The position numbers were made by a program, and so were the translations under genes. This document shows positions 52,059-58,972 of a stretch of DNA of 64,000 nucleotides, piece by piece (within the stretch, counting starts at the first letter, position 1; each line of letters begins with the position of its first letter). The DNA is from a virus: the IMG/VR virus record IMGVR_UViG_3300017917_004266, positions 28,990-92,989 of that record; one strand, written 5' to 3'. Below the pieces are notes generated by a model, which was not told the origin of the DNA, ran no database searches, and saw only the letters and a program-made list of their open reading frames with translations.

Positions 52059-52952
52059 TTAAAAATTACTAAAATAATTATTAAGAAAACTAAATATGGC
52101 TAAAATCATTATTGGCCCAAATGCACCAACTCGCATAAATACTATAATACCAATATGTAAAAGTATACCTAAGATTATACCTATTGGTCTAAATTCAGAT
52201 ATAAAAAATAATGGAAAAGCCATATATTCAAAAATTATTGTTGCCCACGTTAATAATTTTAAACTAAAATCTAAATATTTATTTAAAGGCAATTTAAAAT
52301 ATATTTTTCTACCATATGTTGCATGATAAATAACTTTTTTAATAGCATATCCGCTTAACCATTCGTCATATTTTAATTTAACCATCGCAGAAAATAAATA
52401 CATCATACATATATTTATTTGGAGCAATCTAATTGTCCAACCATTTATAAAATCAAGATTTGATGCTATGCCTAAAATATTATCTATAGAATATCTTGAA
52501 CCACAATCTATAAATATAAGAGATATTAACATGAATCTTATAACTACATCTCCAGCAGTACTAATTATTGGGTGTATTCTATTTTGAATTGATATAAAAC
52601 TTATTGTAAAAATAATTAATGATATATTTGTAAACAATCCTATAATTGAAGTTATTCCAAAAATAAAAAATAAAATAAAAATTATTTTATGAAATAATTT
52701 AGAATGTGGAAATATATTAAATAATGATAGATGAGGATATGTATTTTTATCAACATATAAATAATTTTTACCATCAAAAATACCATCTGGTTTTGAAAAA
52801 TTCCAAATGTCTCTTATCATTGATAAAAACCATAAAATTGGAAAACTACAATATGTAATTCTTAAAAAAGATGCAAAAGAAGTATGTATATTATATCCAA
52901 GAAAAAAATTACATATATCCTGTATTTGCATTGTATACTCCAAACCATTCAA
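52059..52952 (-). CDS. HTTM-domain membrane protein
   Basis: A 297-residue polytopic protein with about six to seven membrane segments, resembling the HTTM (vitamin-K gamma-carboxylase-related) membrane domain: the conserved RIHPIISTAGDVVIRFMLISLIFIDCGSRYSID segment (positions about 125-157), then RLLQINICMMYLFSAMVKL and EWLSGYAI. HTTM proteins are of uncertain function in bacteria; gamma-carboxylation is not proven for most. A phage gene of this class is unusual. It overlaps its partner upstream by 44 bases; a later start at the Met near residue 8 would shorten the overlap. Confidence 0.65.
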   Translation of the reverse strand: MNGLEYTMQIQDICNFFLGYNIHTSFASFLRITYCSFPILWFLSMIRDIWNFSKPDGIFDGKNYLYVDKNTYPHLSLFNIFPHSKLFHKIIFILFFIFGITSIIGLFTNISLIIFTISFISIQNRIHPIISTAGDVVIRFMLISLIFIDCGSRYSIDNILGIASNLDFINGWTIRLLQINICMMYLFSAMVKLKYDEWLSGYAIKKVIYHATYGRKIYFKLPLNKYLDFSLKLLTWATIIFEYMAFPLFFISEFRPIGIILGILLHIGIIVFMRVGAFGPIMILAIFSFLNNYFSNF

Positions 52953-53472
52953 ATATAATATTAAAATGTAAAGGTTTTAATCTTTTTTCAACTGTTTCTT
53001 TTGCTTCAAAAGAAGAATATGTAACTTCTTCTATTTTCAAATATAAAAGTATTTCATTTTTATTTTTATAAAATTCCTTTAAAGATTTAAGGAAATAATT
53101 ATTTATAAATTTAAGATCTAAAAATAAATATTTAACTGCTAATGAATATCTTGCTCTTTTTGAATTTATTTTAATTAGACCAATTTCTTTATTTTCTTTT
53201 AAATACCATATATTTTTACTTTGGGCAGTTTGAGCTGTTATTTTTATATCAGTAAAACTATCTCCAATTATATCAAACATATTTGATGTTGTACTTAATT
53301 CTAATAAATCAATAAATTGTTCAATCTTTTTATAAATAAATTTACCTTTTTCGTTTTTATCAAATTTAATAATTTCTAATGGTCCGATTATTTCCCCATT
53401 TATACATATCCAAGAAAAAAGATTAAATAATATAAATATTATTTTAAATATAAGAAAAAAAAATTCCATCAT
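52909..53472 (-). CDS. Membrane-anchored partner of the HTTM protein
   Basis: A 187-residue protein with one N-terminal membrane segment (FFFLIFKIIFILFNLFSWI) and a soluble alpha/beta domain ending in RLKPLHFNIIFEWFGVYNA. Small single-span proteins of this build accompany HTTM genes in bacteria. It overlaps the HTTM gene by 44 bases, so the two are co-translated and may form a complex. Function unknown. Confidence 0.5.
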   Translation of the reverse strand: MMEFFFLIFKIIFILFNLFSWICINGEIIGPLEIIKFDKNEKGKFIYKKIEQFIDLLELSTTSNMFDIIGDSFTDIKITAQTAQSKNIWYLKENKEIGLIKINSKRARYSLAVKYLFLDLKFINNYFLKSLKEFYKNKNEILLYLKIEEVTYSSFEAKETVEKRLKPLHFNIIFEWFGVYNANTGYM

Positions 53473-53515
53473 AAATTATAATTATAATAAATTTTATTAT
53501 CTAATTTTTATATTG

Positions 53516-53528
53516 TGACAATTTGTCA
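53516..53528. promoter_or_regulatory. Palindrome TGACAA-T-TTGTCA
   Basis: A perfect 6-bp inverted repeat with a 1-base centre in the divergent gap between the membrane-protein pair (-) and hsp20 (+). It could be an operator; no regulator is identified. Confidence 0.35.
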
Positions 53529-53592
53529 AAAATTTAAGTTATAATAATATGTCATTTTGTCTCTATTTAATATTTTTATATCTGTAGAAAGT

Positions 53593-53608
53593 TGGCATAT
53601 ATCTTGCA
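53593..53608 (+). promoter_or_regulatory. Candidate sigma-54 promoter of hsp20
   Basis: TGGCA-6 bases-TTGCA (53593-53597 and 53604-53608), the exact GG/GC spacing of the -24/-12 sigma-54 consensus, about 30 bases upstream of the hsp20 start; the ribosome site AAAGGAGG follows. Confidence 0.4.
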
Positions 53609-53638
53609 TATAAATAATACAAAGGAGGTATAAAAACT

Positions 53639-53995
53639 ATGCTATTAACATTAAGAAATGGACATAGACCATTAGATATATTTGAAAATATATTTAATGA
53701 TTCTATATTTAATTACGATAAAGAGTATTCTGACTTTGTATTAGAAAATGATCAATATTCCCTTGAAATTCCTCTCGCAGGATTCAAAAAAGAAAATATT
53801 GATGTTACTACAAATCAAGAATATCTAACAGTTAGGGCTACAAGAAAAGAAGGCAAAGTAAAGTATGAGAAGTCTTTTTACTTGCCAAGAAAGGTAGATC
53901 TTTCAGAGGTAAAAGCAAAGCATGAAGATGGTTTGCTTTTAATTACCTTTGGTAAAGAAAATAAAAAATTACAAAATAAAATAAAAATAGACTAA
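53639..53995 (+). CDS. hsp20: Small heat-shock protein (Hsp20)
   Basis: A 118-residue alpha-crystallin-domain protein: NDQYSLEIPLAGFKKENIDV, TVRATRKEGK and the C-terminal signature AKHEDGLLLITF (family A...GVL). The N-terminal arm is short and there is no clear IxI tail beyond NKIKID, so oligomers may be small. Small heat-shock proteins prevent aggregation and are also carried by T4-like cyanophages. Strong ribosome site (AAAGGAGG). It stands alone on the plus strand between two minus-strand operons, with a hairpin 8 bases after the stop. Confidence 0.92.
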   Translation: MLLTLRNGHRPLDIFENIFNDSIFNYDKEYSDFVLENDQYSLEIPLAGFKKENIDVTTNQEYLTVRATRKEGKVKYEKSFYLPRKVDLSEVKAKHEDGLLLITFGKENKKLQNKIKID

Positions 53996-54002
53996 TAATA
54001 AT

Positions 54003-54033
54003 CTTAGCGTCAAGTTCAATCCTTGGCGCTAAG
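54003..54033 (+). terminator. Hairpin after hsp20
   Basis: CTTAGCGTCAAG and CTTGGCGCTAAG form a 12-bp stem (one G-U pair) with a 7-base loop. The following sequence is TGTAATAGTTTTATA, a weak T-run, so it is a plausible but imperfect intrinsic terminator, also containing the next AGTGTAA motif in its 3' arm. Confidence 0.6.
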
Positions 54034-54038
54034 TGTAA
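54031..54038 (+). promoter_or_regulatory. AGTGTAA late-type motif
   Basis: AAGTGTAA overlapping the 3' arm of the hsp20 hairpin and lying 9 bases before the ATG of the 24-codon membrane peptide at 54048. Confidence 0.4.
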
Positions 54039-54047
54039 TAGTTTTAT

Positions 54048-54122
54048 ATGACTATTTCTTCTGTATTAATTTGTGTTGCTGTTTTTGTTTATATATTCTA
54101 TTTAGAAGCTAGAATTAAATAA
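54048..54122 (+). CDS. Predicted 24-residue single-span membrane peptide
   Basis: A small frame, ATG to TAA, encoding a hydrophobic stretch (ISSVLICVAVFVYIFYL) then a short charged end (EARIK). It is preceded at 9 bases by AAGTGTAA, the same spacing as other short-leader genes, and ends exactly where the convergent gene begins. It might be a small membrane peptide such as a lysis or exclusion factor. No ribosome site is evident, so confidence is low. Confidence 0.4.
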   Translation: MTISSVLICVAVFVYIFYLEARIK

Positions 54123-54389
54123 TTATTTATCAAGATAATTTTTAATGTTTTCTATTAATTTTTTTCTTTTTCTACGTTCTAATACGGTTATAAATGTAGC
54201 TACTGATATTGGAAAAAATATTCTAAGAAAAAATTGCATATGATCTTCTTTTGTTAATAGATCAAAATAATTAATATAAAGATCACTCATACCCCAAAGA
54301 GTAAAGAGCATAGCTGGAATAAATATAATAAAGAAAACTTTATCGTAATATTTTAAATTATTCCACCAATTTAATATTTTATTAAACAT
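54123..54389 (-). CDS. Small membrane protein, two spans
   Basis: An 88-residue protein with two membrane segments (VFFIIFIPAMLFTLWGM, and FFPISVATFITVL) and a basic C-terminus (ERRKRKKLIENIKN). An AGTGTAA motif lies 10 bases upstream. Could be a holin-like protein by topology, but no lysin gene is near; unknown. Confidence 0.55.
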   Translation of the reverse strand: MFNKILNWWNNLKYYDKVFFIIFIPAMLFTLWGMSDLYINYFDLLTKEDHMQFFLRIFFPISVATFITVLERRKRKKLIENIKNYLDK

Positions 54390-54399
54390 AACATACTCT

Positions 54400-54407
54400 T
54401 TACACTA
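54400..54407 (-). promoter_or_regulatory. AGTGTAA late-type motif
   Basis: TAGTGTAA on the minus strand, 10 bases before the ATG at 54389; it overlaps the end of the upstream gene. Confidence 0.45.
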
Positions 54408-54722
54408 GTATGGAGTAGCTAATGGAGGATTAAAATTACTCATAACTGGAGGGATTTGATTATCTATATTAGATTGTTCTTTACCACTTGATGTATCTAA
54501 TTCGACACTTAATGCTTCATCTATATTTAATTCTTTATCTCCTACATTAAACATTGTAGTTTTTCCATCCATTTCTACTATTACTGGAGAAGTATGTCCA
54601 TCTATACTTAAAAGAATTTCACCTTTATTATTTCTTTTTAATGAAACTTTAATTTGATTTTCTGTATAACAATAAGTTGTTAAAACTATTGCAGCTAATA
54701 TTATTAATAATATTTTTTTCAT
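54405..54722 (-). CDS. Small exported protein
   Basis: A 105-residue protein with a signal peptide (MKKILLIILAAIVLTTYCYT, possible cleavage after residue 20; a Cys in the region could suit a lipoprotein but the lipobox is poor). The mature part is beta-rich (QIKVSLKRNNKGEILLSIDGH) with an acidic, Ser-rich C-terminus. It overlaps the next gene by 4 bases. Periplasmic or surface role likely; function unknown. Confidence 0.55.
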   Translation of the reverse strand: MKKILLIILAAIVLTTYCYTENQIKVSLKRNNKGEILLSIDGHTSPVIVEMDGKTTMFNVGDKELNIDEALSVELDTSSGKEQSNIDNQIPPVMSNFNPPLATPY

Positions 54723-54958
54723 TTCTTAAATTCTCCTGCGGCAGTTTGAATATCTAATTTATTTGCTGTTTCTTTTACTGCTATTGATCCTAATAAAGTA
54801 ACGATCAATAAAAATACTAATGCTAAAGAATAATATGTTTTTTCTTCTGCTTTCTTTTTGGCTCTATATTGATGAAAATTATATATAAATTTTTCTGTTT
54901 GTTCAGAAGTTGGAACATAATAAGTTTCTTTTAATAAAGTTTTCAATCTATTATCCAT
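54719..54958 (-). CDS. Single-span membrane protein
   Basis: A 79-residue protein: a cytoplasmic helical N-terminus of about 40 residues (RLKTLLKETYYVPTSEQTEKF), one membrane segment (YSLALVFLLIVTLLGSIAV) and a short outer tail. The plan resembles small anti-sigma or accessory proteins common beside surface-protein genes in PEP-CTERM bacteria. It overlaps the PEP-CTERM gene end by 8 bases. Confidence 0.5.
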   Translation of the reverse strand: MDNRLKTLLKETYYVPTSEQTEKFIYNFHQYRAKKKAEEKTYYSLALVFLLIVTLLGSIAVKETANKLDIQTAAGEFKK

Positions 54959-56885
54959 TTCTTCTCAATCTCCTAGCGAATAATAAAATAGCAGAACCAA
55001 ATACTAAAAGACCAAATGGAGAAGGCTCTGGTATTATGTTGACAGTTGATATATAGCCAAGAGTAGAGTCAGCTAATGTAGCTTGACTTGTATTTACAGA
55101 ATAAGAAACATCTTGAGAACCTGTTCTTGTTAAGAACTCATTATATGTTTCATATGTTAAGCCATTGAATGTTAATGTTCCAAAGCCGCTTTGAAAATAC
55201 ATATTATAAGTTGCATTTGCTATATCACTATTAAAATCATTAACATTAAAAAATCCAGCTTGAAATGTAGAGTTTAAACTACTAAGTAAATTATTATACA
55301 TTAAATTATAAGCGTTTGAATTTAAATATAGATTAACAATATTTGCAGATGTTAATGCTACTGTAAATGGCGGAGTATTTGTTATTTTTAATACGTCATT
55401 ATTATAAGATGTACCATTATGCAGTAAGTCGCTAGTAATCTCAAATGCGAAGCTCATTCCCCCACTTGGGTCTACTGCTCCTACGGTTAGTAATCCTGGA
55501 CTATTTCCTGGACTTACAATAGCATCTCCACCAATTGTACCAGCAATAATTCCATTTCCATTTAATGTTGTGCCTGTATTATTTGCGCTTAGAGAAGTTC
55601 CTTTGTATATAAAAACATTTCCTGTTCCAAAAGCAGATCCATTAGTATTGTTTACGCTAATATTCCAACCTGTTCCACTAGAATTAAAATATGTGTTTCC
55701 AGAATATGTACTAGCGCCATTAAATGCCATTGTCCTGCCTCCTACAGAACTTGAACTATTTGTAAATATTAAGCCTGTACTGCTATTAACAAATCCTCCA
55801 TAAATGGTAGTAGAGTTATCTACTTTGATAGATCTAGTAGCATTATTTAAATCAATACTACCACCAAGAATATTTGCCCAACTTAATCCTCCAATAGTGA
55901 CATCTCCATTTAACAAAATATTATTATTAATCATTCTAACTGCATCGCTATTGTCTCCTATGCTTTGGCTCTGGCCAAATGTTGAGCCTTGATTGAGTAC
56001 AAGTCTTGCAGTACCAAATGCGTTTTTATTAGCATATCCTAATTGTCCATATACATTAATATCTCCTGTAACAGTATTGCTTCCTCTTAATTCTACAAGG
56101 CCTGTGTTAGCGCTTTCATTGATAGATAGCGCTCCATCTGCAGATGAAGTAATGTCGCCAGTAACAATTAATGCTCTGCTAGTAGATGACCCTGTGCCGA
56201 GAATAAGTCTAGAGCCATTATTAATAGTAATATTACCATTAATTCTATTTGTTGTAGAAGAGTCTGTGATAGAAACTACTACGTAACCTGTACCTGTAGT
56301 AGCTATTGTCATAGGCACATTCACGACTGTCGAAATAGCGTTTGATGCTAATCCTATTCTAGAATTTACTCCAGTAGATGCATCTGTATTACCTACAATA
56401 GTTAGTAATGAGCCTACTCCACCATTAATAGGACCCGTAACTCCCAATGTCGCTCCCGAAGACCCCCAATTTAAATTTATTCCTGCACCTAAAGTAATGC
56501 CATTTGTGCTTCTAATATATCTATTTTGTGAAGATGTAGTTCCACTATTCCAAAAAGTATAACCAGAAGAATTTACTTGAACATTATTTGCGTATACAGT
56601 ACTACTACTTAAAGTAACTTGACCAGCTATTCCTTGAAATATAGCTACATTAGTTGGTCCCGTTCCCGCGCTTGTCCAACCTCCAGATACCGTTGTAGTT
56701 GTTCCATTAATATCTGTAGACCATGTTGTTCCTGTAGTAGTCCAATTTCCAGTACCACCAACTCCAGAAGTTGTACCATTAACATCCCAATATAATGTTG
56801 CAGCTTTTACATTTGAGCATAAAAAAACCGCAATTAAACTTGCGGCTGTATTTTTTAGTAACCTTTTAAATAGGTTTATTTTCAT
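54951..56885 (-). CDS. PEP-CTERM sorted surface protein with autotransporter-type repeats
   Basis: A 644-residue exported protein. N-terminus: basic start, then the signal peptide AASLIAVFLCSNVKA. Middle: Gly/Ser/Thr/Asn-rich autotransporter-associated beta-strand repeats (GTGNWTTTGTTW, YSGNTYFNSSGTG). C-terminus (residues 617-644): the three-part PEP-CTERM sorting signal, PEPSPFG, a hydrophobic helix (LLVFGSAILLFA) and a basic end (RRLRRNG). Such proteins are handled by a host exosortase, which cleaves and transfers them to the cell surface or a biofilm. No exosortase is seen here, so a host enzyme must be used. The 5' half is GC-richer than the rest (29 of 60 bases at 56401-56460), suggesting transfer. 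It lies in a late-type operon with a capsid-associated gene. Confidence 0.85.
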   Translation of the reverse strand: MKINLFKRLLKNTAASLIAVFLCSNVKAATLYWDVNGTTSGVGGTGNWTTTGTTWSTDINGTTTTVSGGWTSAGTGPTNVAIFQGIAGQVTLSSSTVYANNVQVNSSGYTFWNSGTTSSQNRYIRSTNGITLGAGINLNWGSSGATLGVTGPINGGVGSLLTIVGNTDASTGVNSRIGLASNAISTVVNVPMTIATTGTGYVVVSITDSSTTNRINGNITINNGSRLILGTGSSTSRALIVTGDITSSADGALSINESANTGLVELRGSNTVTGDINVYGQLGYANKNAFGTARLVLNQGSTFGQSQSIGDNSDAVRMINNNILLNGDVTIGGLSWANILGGSIDLNNATRSIKVDNSTTIYGGFVNSSTGLIFTNSSSSVGGRTMAFNGASTYSGNTYFNSSGTGWNISVNNTNGSAFGTGNVFIYKGTSLSANNTGTTLNGNGIIAGTIGGDAIVSPGNSPGLLTVGAVDPSGGMSFAFEITSDLLHNGTSYNNDVLKITNTPPFTVALTSANIVNLYLNSNAYNLMYNNLLSSLNSTFQAGFFNVNDFNSDIANATYNMYFQSGFGTLTFNGLTYETYNEFLTRTGSQDVSYSVNTSQATLADSTLGYISTVNIIPEPSPFGLLVFGSAILLFARRLRRNG

Positions 56886-56891
56886 ATTTCC

Positions 56892-57425
56892 TTACTCCTT
56901 TTTAAGTTCATCTAATTTAATAGACACCTCTGGTTTAATTTCGTTCATTTTTTTTTCTTTTAATCTTTGCACATATATCCAATCATCTGCAAAAAATCCT
57001 TCTTTAATTATTATACCATAAGTTTTAGTAACATATAATTTTATTTTTTCTTGATATTCATTTTTATTTCCAGCAGAAGCAATTGGCATTGTTCCCCAGT
57101 TTGGGTCATACATCCATAATGAATTAGCATATTCAAATATTGTTACGGCATGCCCAATTATCATATCTGGATCATCTTTATAAGAATATGTAAAACAATA
57201 TATAGTATTCCAAACTTCTGTATGTGTTTTAAGATAAAAATTACATTTAGAAGCCCAAATTAAAGAATCAACAAAACAAGAATTGGGTATATTAGTTACA
57301 GATGTATAATATTTAAAATTAAATCCCCATTTAAAGAAAAACCACCAAGATATTATTATCGCAACTCCAACTAATATTAGTTTTGATCTACCAAACCATT
57401 TTTTAATTTTCTTTTTGATTTTCAA
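56892..57425 (-). CDS. Membrane-anchored transglutaminase/papain-like protein
   Basis: A 177-residue protein with a basic start, one membrane segment (LILVGVAIIISWWFFF, residues 16-31) and an outer domain with a candidate catalytic triad: Cys50 in IPNSCFVDSLIWAS, His92 in IIGHAVTIFEY and Asp107 in LWMYDPNWGTM. The His-to-Asp spacing of 15 and the GHA..DPNWG wording are those of transglutaminase-like peptidases. It sits immediately upstream of the PEP-CTERM protein (6-base gap) and overlaps the capsid-associated gene by 23 bases. It may process or cross-link that surface protein or peptidoglycan; inference. Confidence 0.55.
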   Translation of the reverse strand: MKIKKKIKKWFGRSKLILVGVAIIISWWFFFKWGFNFKYYTSVTNIPNSCFVDSLIWASKCNFYLKTHTEVWNTIYCFTYSYKDDPDMIIGHAVTIFEYANSLWMYDPNWGTMPIASAGNKNEYQEKIKLYVTKTYGIIIKEGFFADDWIYVQRLKEKKMNEIKPEVSIKLDELKKE

Positions 57426-58479
57426 TCTTTTTAAGTTGAATTTCTGTTTTTCCTAAAAGGTCACCTTTTTTCCAAGTTGATCCATCATTTGTACATTCAT
57501 AAACTACTCCATAACCCATATCTTCTGGAAGTTCTCTAATTTCTTTTACTGTGCCTTCGCTGCCGTAATGTTTGCACATGGCATTAATGTTTTTAACTTT
57601 ATCTCCTATATCAAACATACAATGATGATCCATTGGTTGACATATCATTTCTTGAGCTTGAGCTTCTTCTTTATTAAACATTACATAATTGTGGATTGTA
57701 ATAATATAATCTTCTGCGAGCGCAGCCATTTGTTGTAAGAATGGCTCTGTTAGATTTTCTTTAACTATTGGATCTTCTAGCTTATTCAAAATATTTTGCG
57801 CATGAACTTGAATTGAAGTAATTGAACCAACAATCATTTCATAAAAATCTTCTTTATAATCTTGTAGTTCTTCCTCTGGGCTTTCAATTTCTTCTACGTT
57901 ATTTAATTCTGCAGTCATTAATTCGTTTTGATCAAATTCTGTTTCGCCATCCCATTCATATTCTTCGTTTAAATAATCATTAGCTTGTGCTTTTTTAATG
58001 GCTTCTTCTGTTGGACGATCTGGAGAACCTGGCCTTGCTGGACGATAATTCTTTCCCATTCTTTTCTTTTTTTGTTGAATGTTATACCATAAACCCTTAT
58101 TTTTAGCTTGAACATCTACTTCTAGTGTTATTTCTTCTTCTAAATTTTGAACTGATCCACAATTTGGTTTACCACATGATCCTGTGATTTTACTAACTGG
58201 TTTAGCACTCCACATTTTACAACTCCAATAATTTGCTTTCCATTTTGGACCAGGATTACTACAGCCATGTCTAGATCTATATGCTTTTCTTCTTTCTGGA
58301 TTATCTCTTTTAATTGACATATTTGGATCACCAAAAGTAACTTTTACAATATTACCTTTATCATTTTTAACATAAACACCAAATTTCTTTTTGCTTCCTT
58401 TTGGAAGTCTAAATGGTTTATTTAATGGTGCTTTACCTTTTTTGACTGCTTTTAATTGTTCAGAAAAATCTATTTCCAT
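57403..58479 (-). CDS. Capsid/maturation-associated phage protein
   Basis: A 358-residue protein. The N-terminal half includes KPFRLPKGSKKKFGVYV, FGDPNMSIKRDNPERRKAYRSRHGCSNPGP and YWSCKMW, a block repeatedly found in phage head-maturation and portal-region proteins (DUF5872-like), with paired cysteines that may bind zinc. A Pro-rich linker (KNYRPARPGSPDRP) leads to a helical acidic domain and a final small beta domain (FDIGDKVKNINAMCKHYGSEGTVKEI), which looks SH3/KOW-like. AAGTGTAA 12 bases upstream supports late expression. It heads the operon with the PEP-CTERM protein. Confidence 0.6.
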   Translation of the reverse strand: MEIDFSEQLKAVKKGKAPLNKPFRLPKGSKKKFGVYVKNDKGNIVKVTFGDPNMSIKRDNPERRKAYRSRHGCSNPGPKWKANYWSCKMWSAKPVSKITGSCGKPNCGSVQNLEEEITLEVDVQAKNKGLWYNIQQKKKRMGKNYRPARPGSPDRPTEEAIKKAQANDYLNEEYEWDGETEFDQNELMTAELNNVEEIESPEEELQDYKEDFYEMIVGSITSIQVHAQNILNKLEDPIVKENLTEPFLQQMAALAEDYIITIHNYVMFNKEEAQAQEMICQPMDHHCMFDIGDKVKNINAMCKHYGSEGTVKEIRELPEDMGYGVVYECTNDGSTWKKGDLLGKTEIQLKKIENQKEN

Positions 58480-58491
58480 AATCTCTTTATT

Positions 58492-58499
58492 TTACACTT
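58492..58499 (-). promoter_or_regulatory. AGTGTAA late-type motif
   Basis: AAGTGTAA on the minus strand, 12 bases before the ATG at 58479; start of the PEP-CTERM operon. Confidence 0.5.
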
Positions 58500-58504
58500 T
58501 TTAT

Positions 58505-58533
58505 TTGACAAAATACTAATAAAAACTTAATAT
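58505..58533 (+). promoter_or_regulatory. Sigma-70-type promoter of the structured RNA/nrdAB
   Basis: TTGACA (58505-58510), 17-base spacer, TAATAT (58528-58533). A start near 58541 would begin the structured RNA at 58541-58760. Confidence 0.55.
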
Positions 58534-58540
58534 AGTATTA

Positions 58541-58760
58541 AATAGCTTCCTAATAAAGCAGTTTTGTGGATAGTCAAATAAATCCTCTAATATCTTAGCC
58601 TTGCGATGGCAACGTCTATCAGGCTGACGACCATTAAAAATTCACTTGTTTAAAAGCTTGTGATGAAATGTAGGTGTAAGGGATGGCAAAATGTAAAGGA
58701 ATAACCTACCGCGTTCCTATAAATGCCATAGCCATCTTCAGAAGAAATGCTGAAGATAAA
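58541..58760 (+). ncRNA. Structured RNA or long leader upstream of nrdA, unknown class
   Basis: The 473-base gap 58500-58972 holds no gene. Plus-strand pairings: AGCCT/AGGCT (58597-58601/58621-58625); GTAGGT/ACCTAC (58670-58675/58704-58709); AGGAAT/GTTCCT (58697-58702/58713-58718), which interleaves with the previous helix as a pseudoknot; ATGGCA/TGCCAT (58683-58688/58724-58729); and an 8-bp hairpin ATCTTCAG/CTGAAGAT (58734-58741/58750-58757). GATGGCAA occurs twice (58605, 58682), and GCCATC at 58731 can pair with either copy. Base composition is higher in G+C than the flanks. It does not match B12, c-di-GMP, tmRNA, RNase P or T-box consensus that I know. It may regulate nrdAB or be a separate RNA. 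Confidence 0.5.
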
Positions 58761-58972
58761 GGAGTCAAAAGAAAAGTTGGCGAAGATATTAAATAAAATC
58801 TTATAAAATATATTTTTATGAGGTAAAGCCTGTTAGGATATCAAAGAAAAGTTATTATTTCATACACTTGATTAAATTTTTTTTATAAATGTTAATAAAA
58901 TTTTATTTTTTTCTTTTTTATATCTTAAATAAGATGTAACATAAGTATCTCGTAAATACGAAAGGTTTTATA
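58761..58972. other. AT-rich gap between structured RNA and nrdA
   Basis: Holds T-runs (58877-58884, 58906-58919) that may end an RNA, and a ribosome site CGAAAGG before the nrdA ATG. No open frame or further helix of note. Confidence 0.5.

Noticed and set aside
55570-56286. Three successive open frames on the plus strand
   Set aside because: They lie opposite the PEP-CTERM gene and mirror its Gly/Thr/Asn-rich repeats as Leu/Val/Pro-rich low-complexity protein; no ribosome sites or motifs.
56892-57425. Exosortase
   Set aside because: Exosortases have about eight membrane spans and a conserved Cys/Arg/Arg arrangement; this protein has one span and a Cys-His-Asp order.
58541-58760. Cobalamin riboswitch before the reductase genes
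   Set aside because: No B12-box-like sequence or the usual paired kissing loops could be found; the downstream enzyme is class Ia, not B12-dependent.
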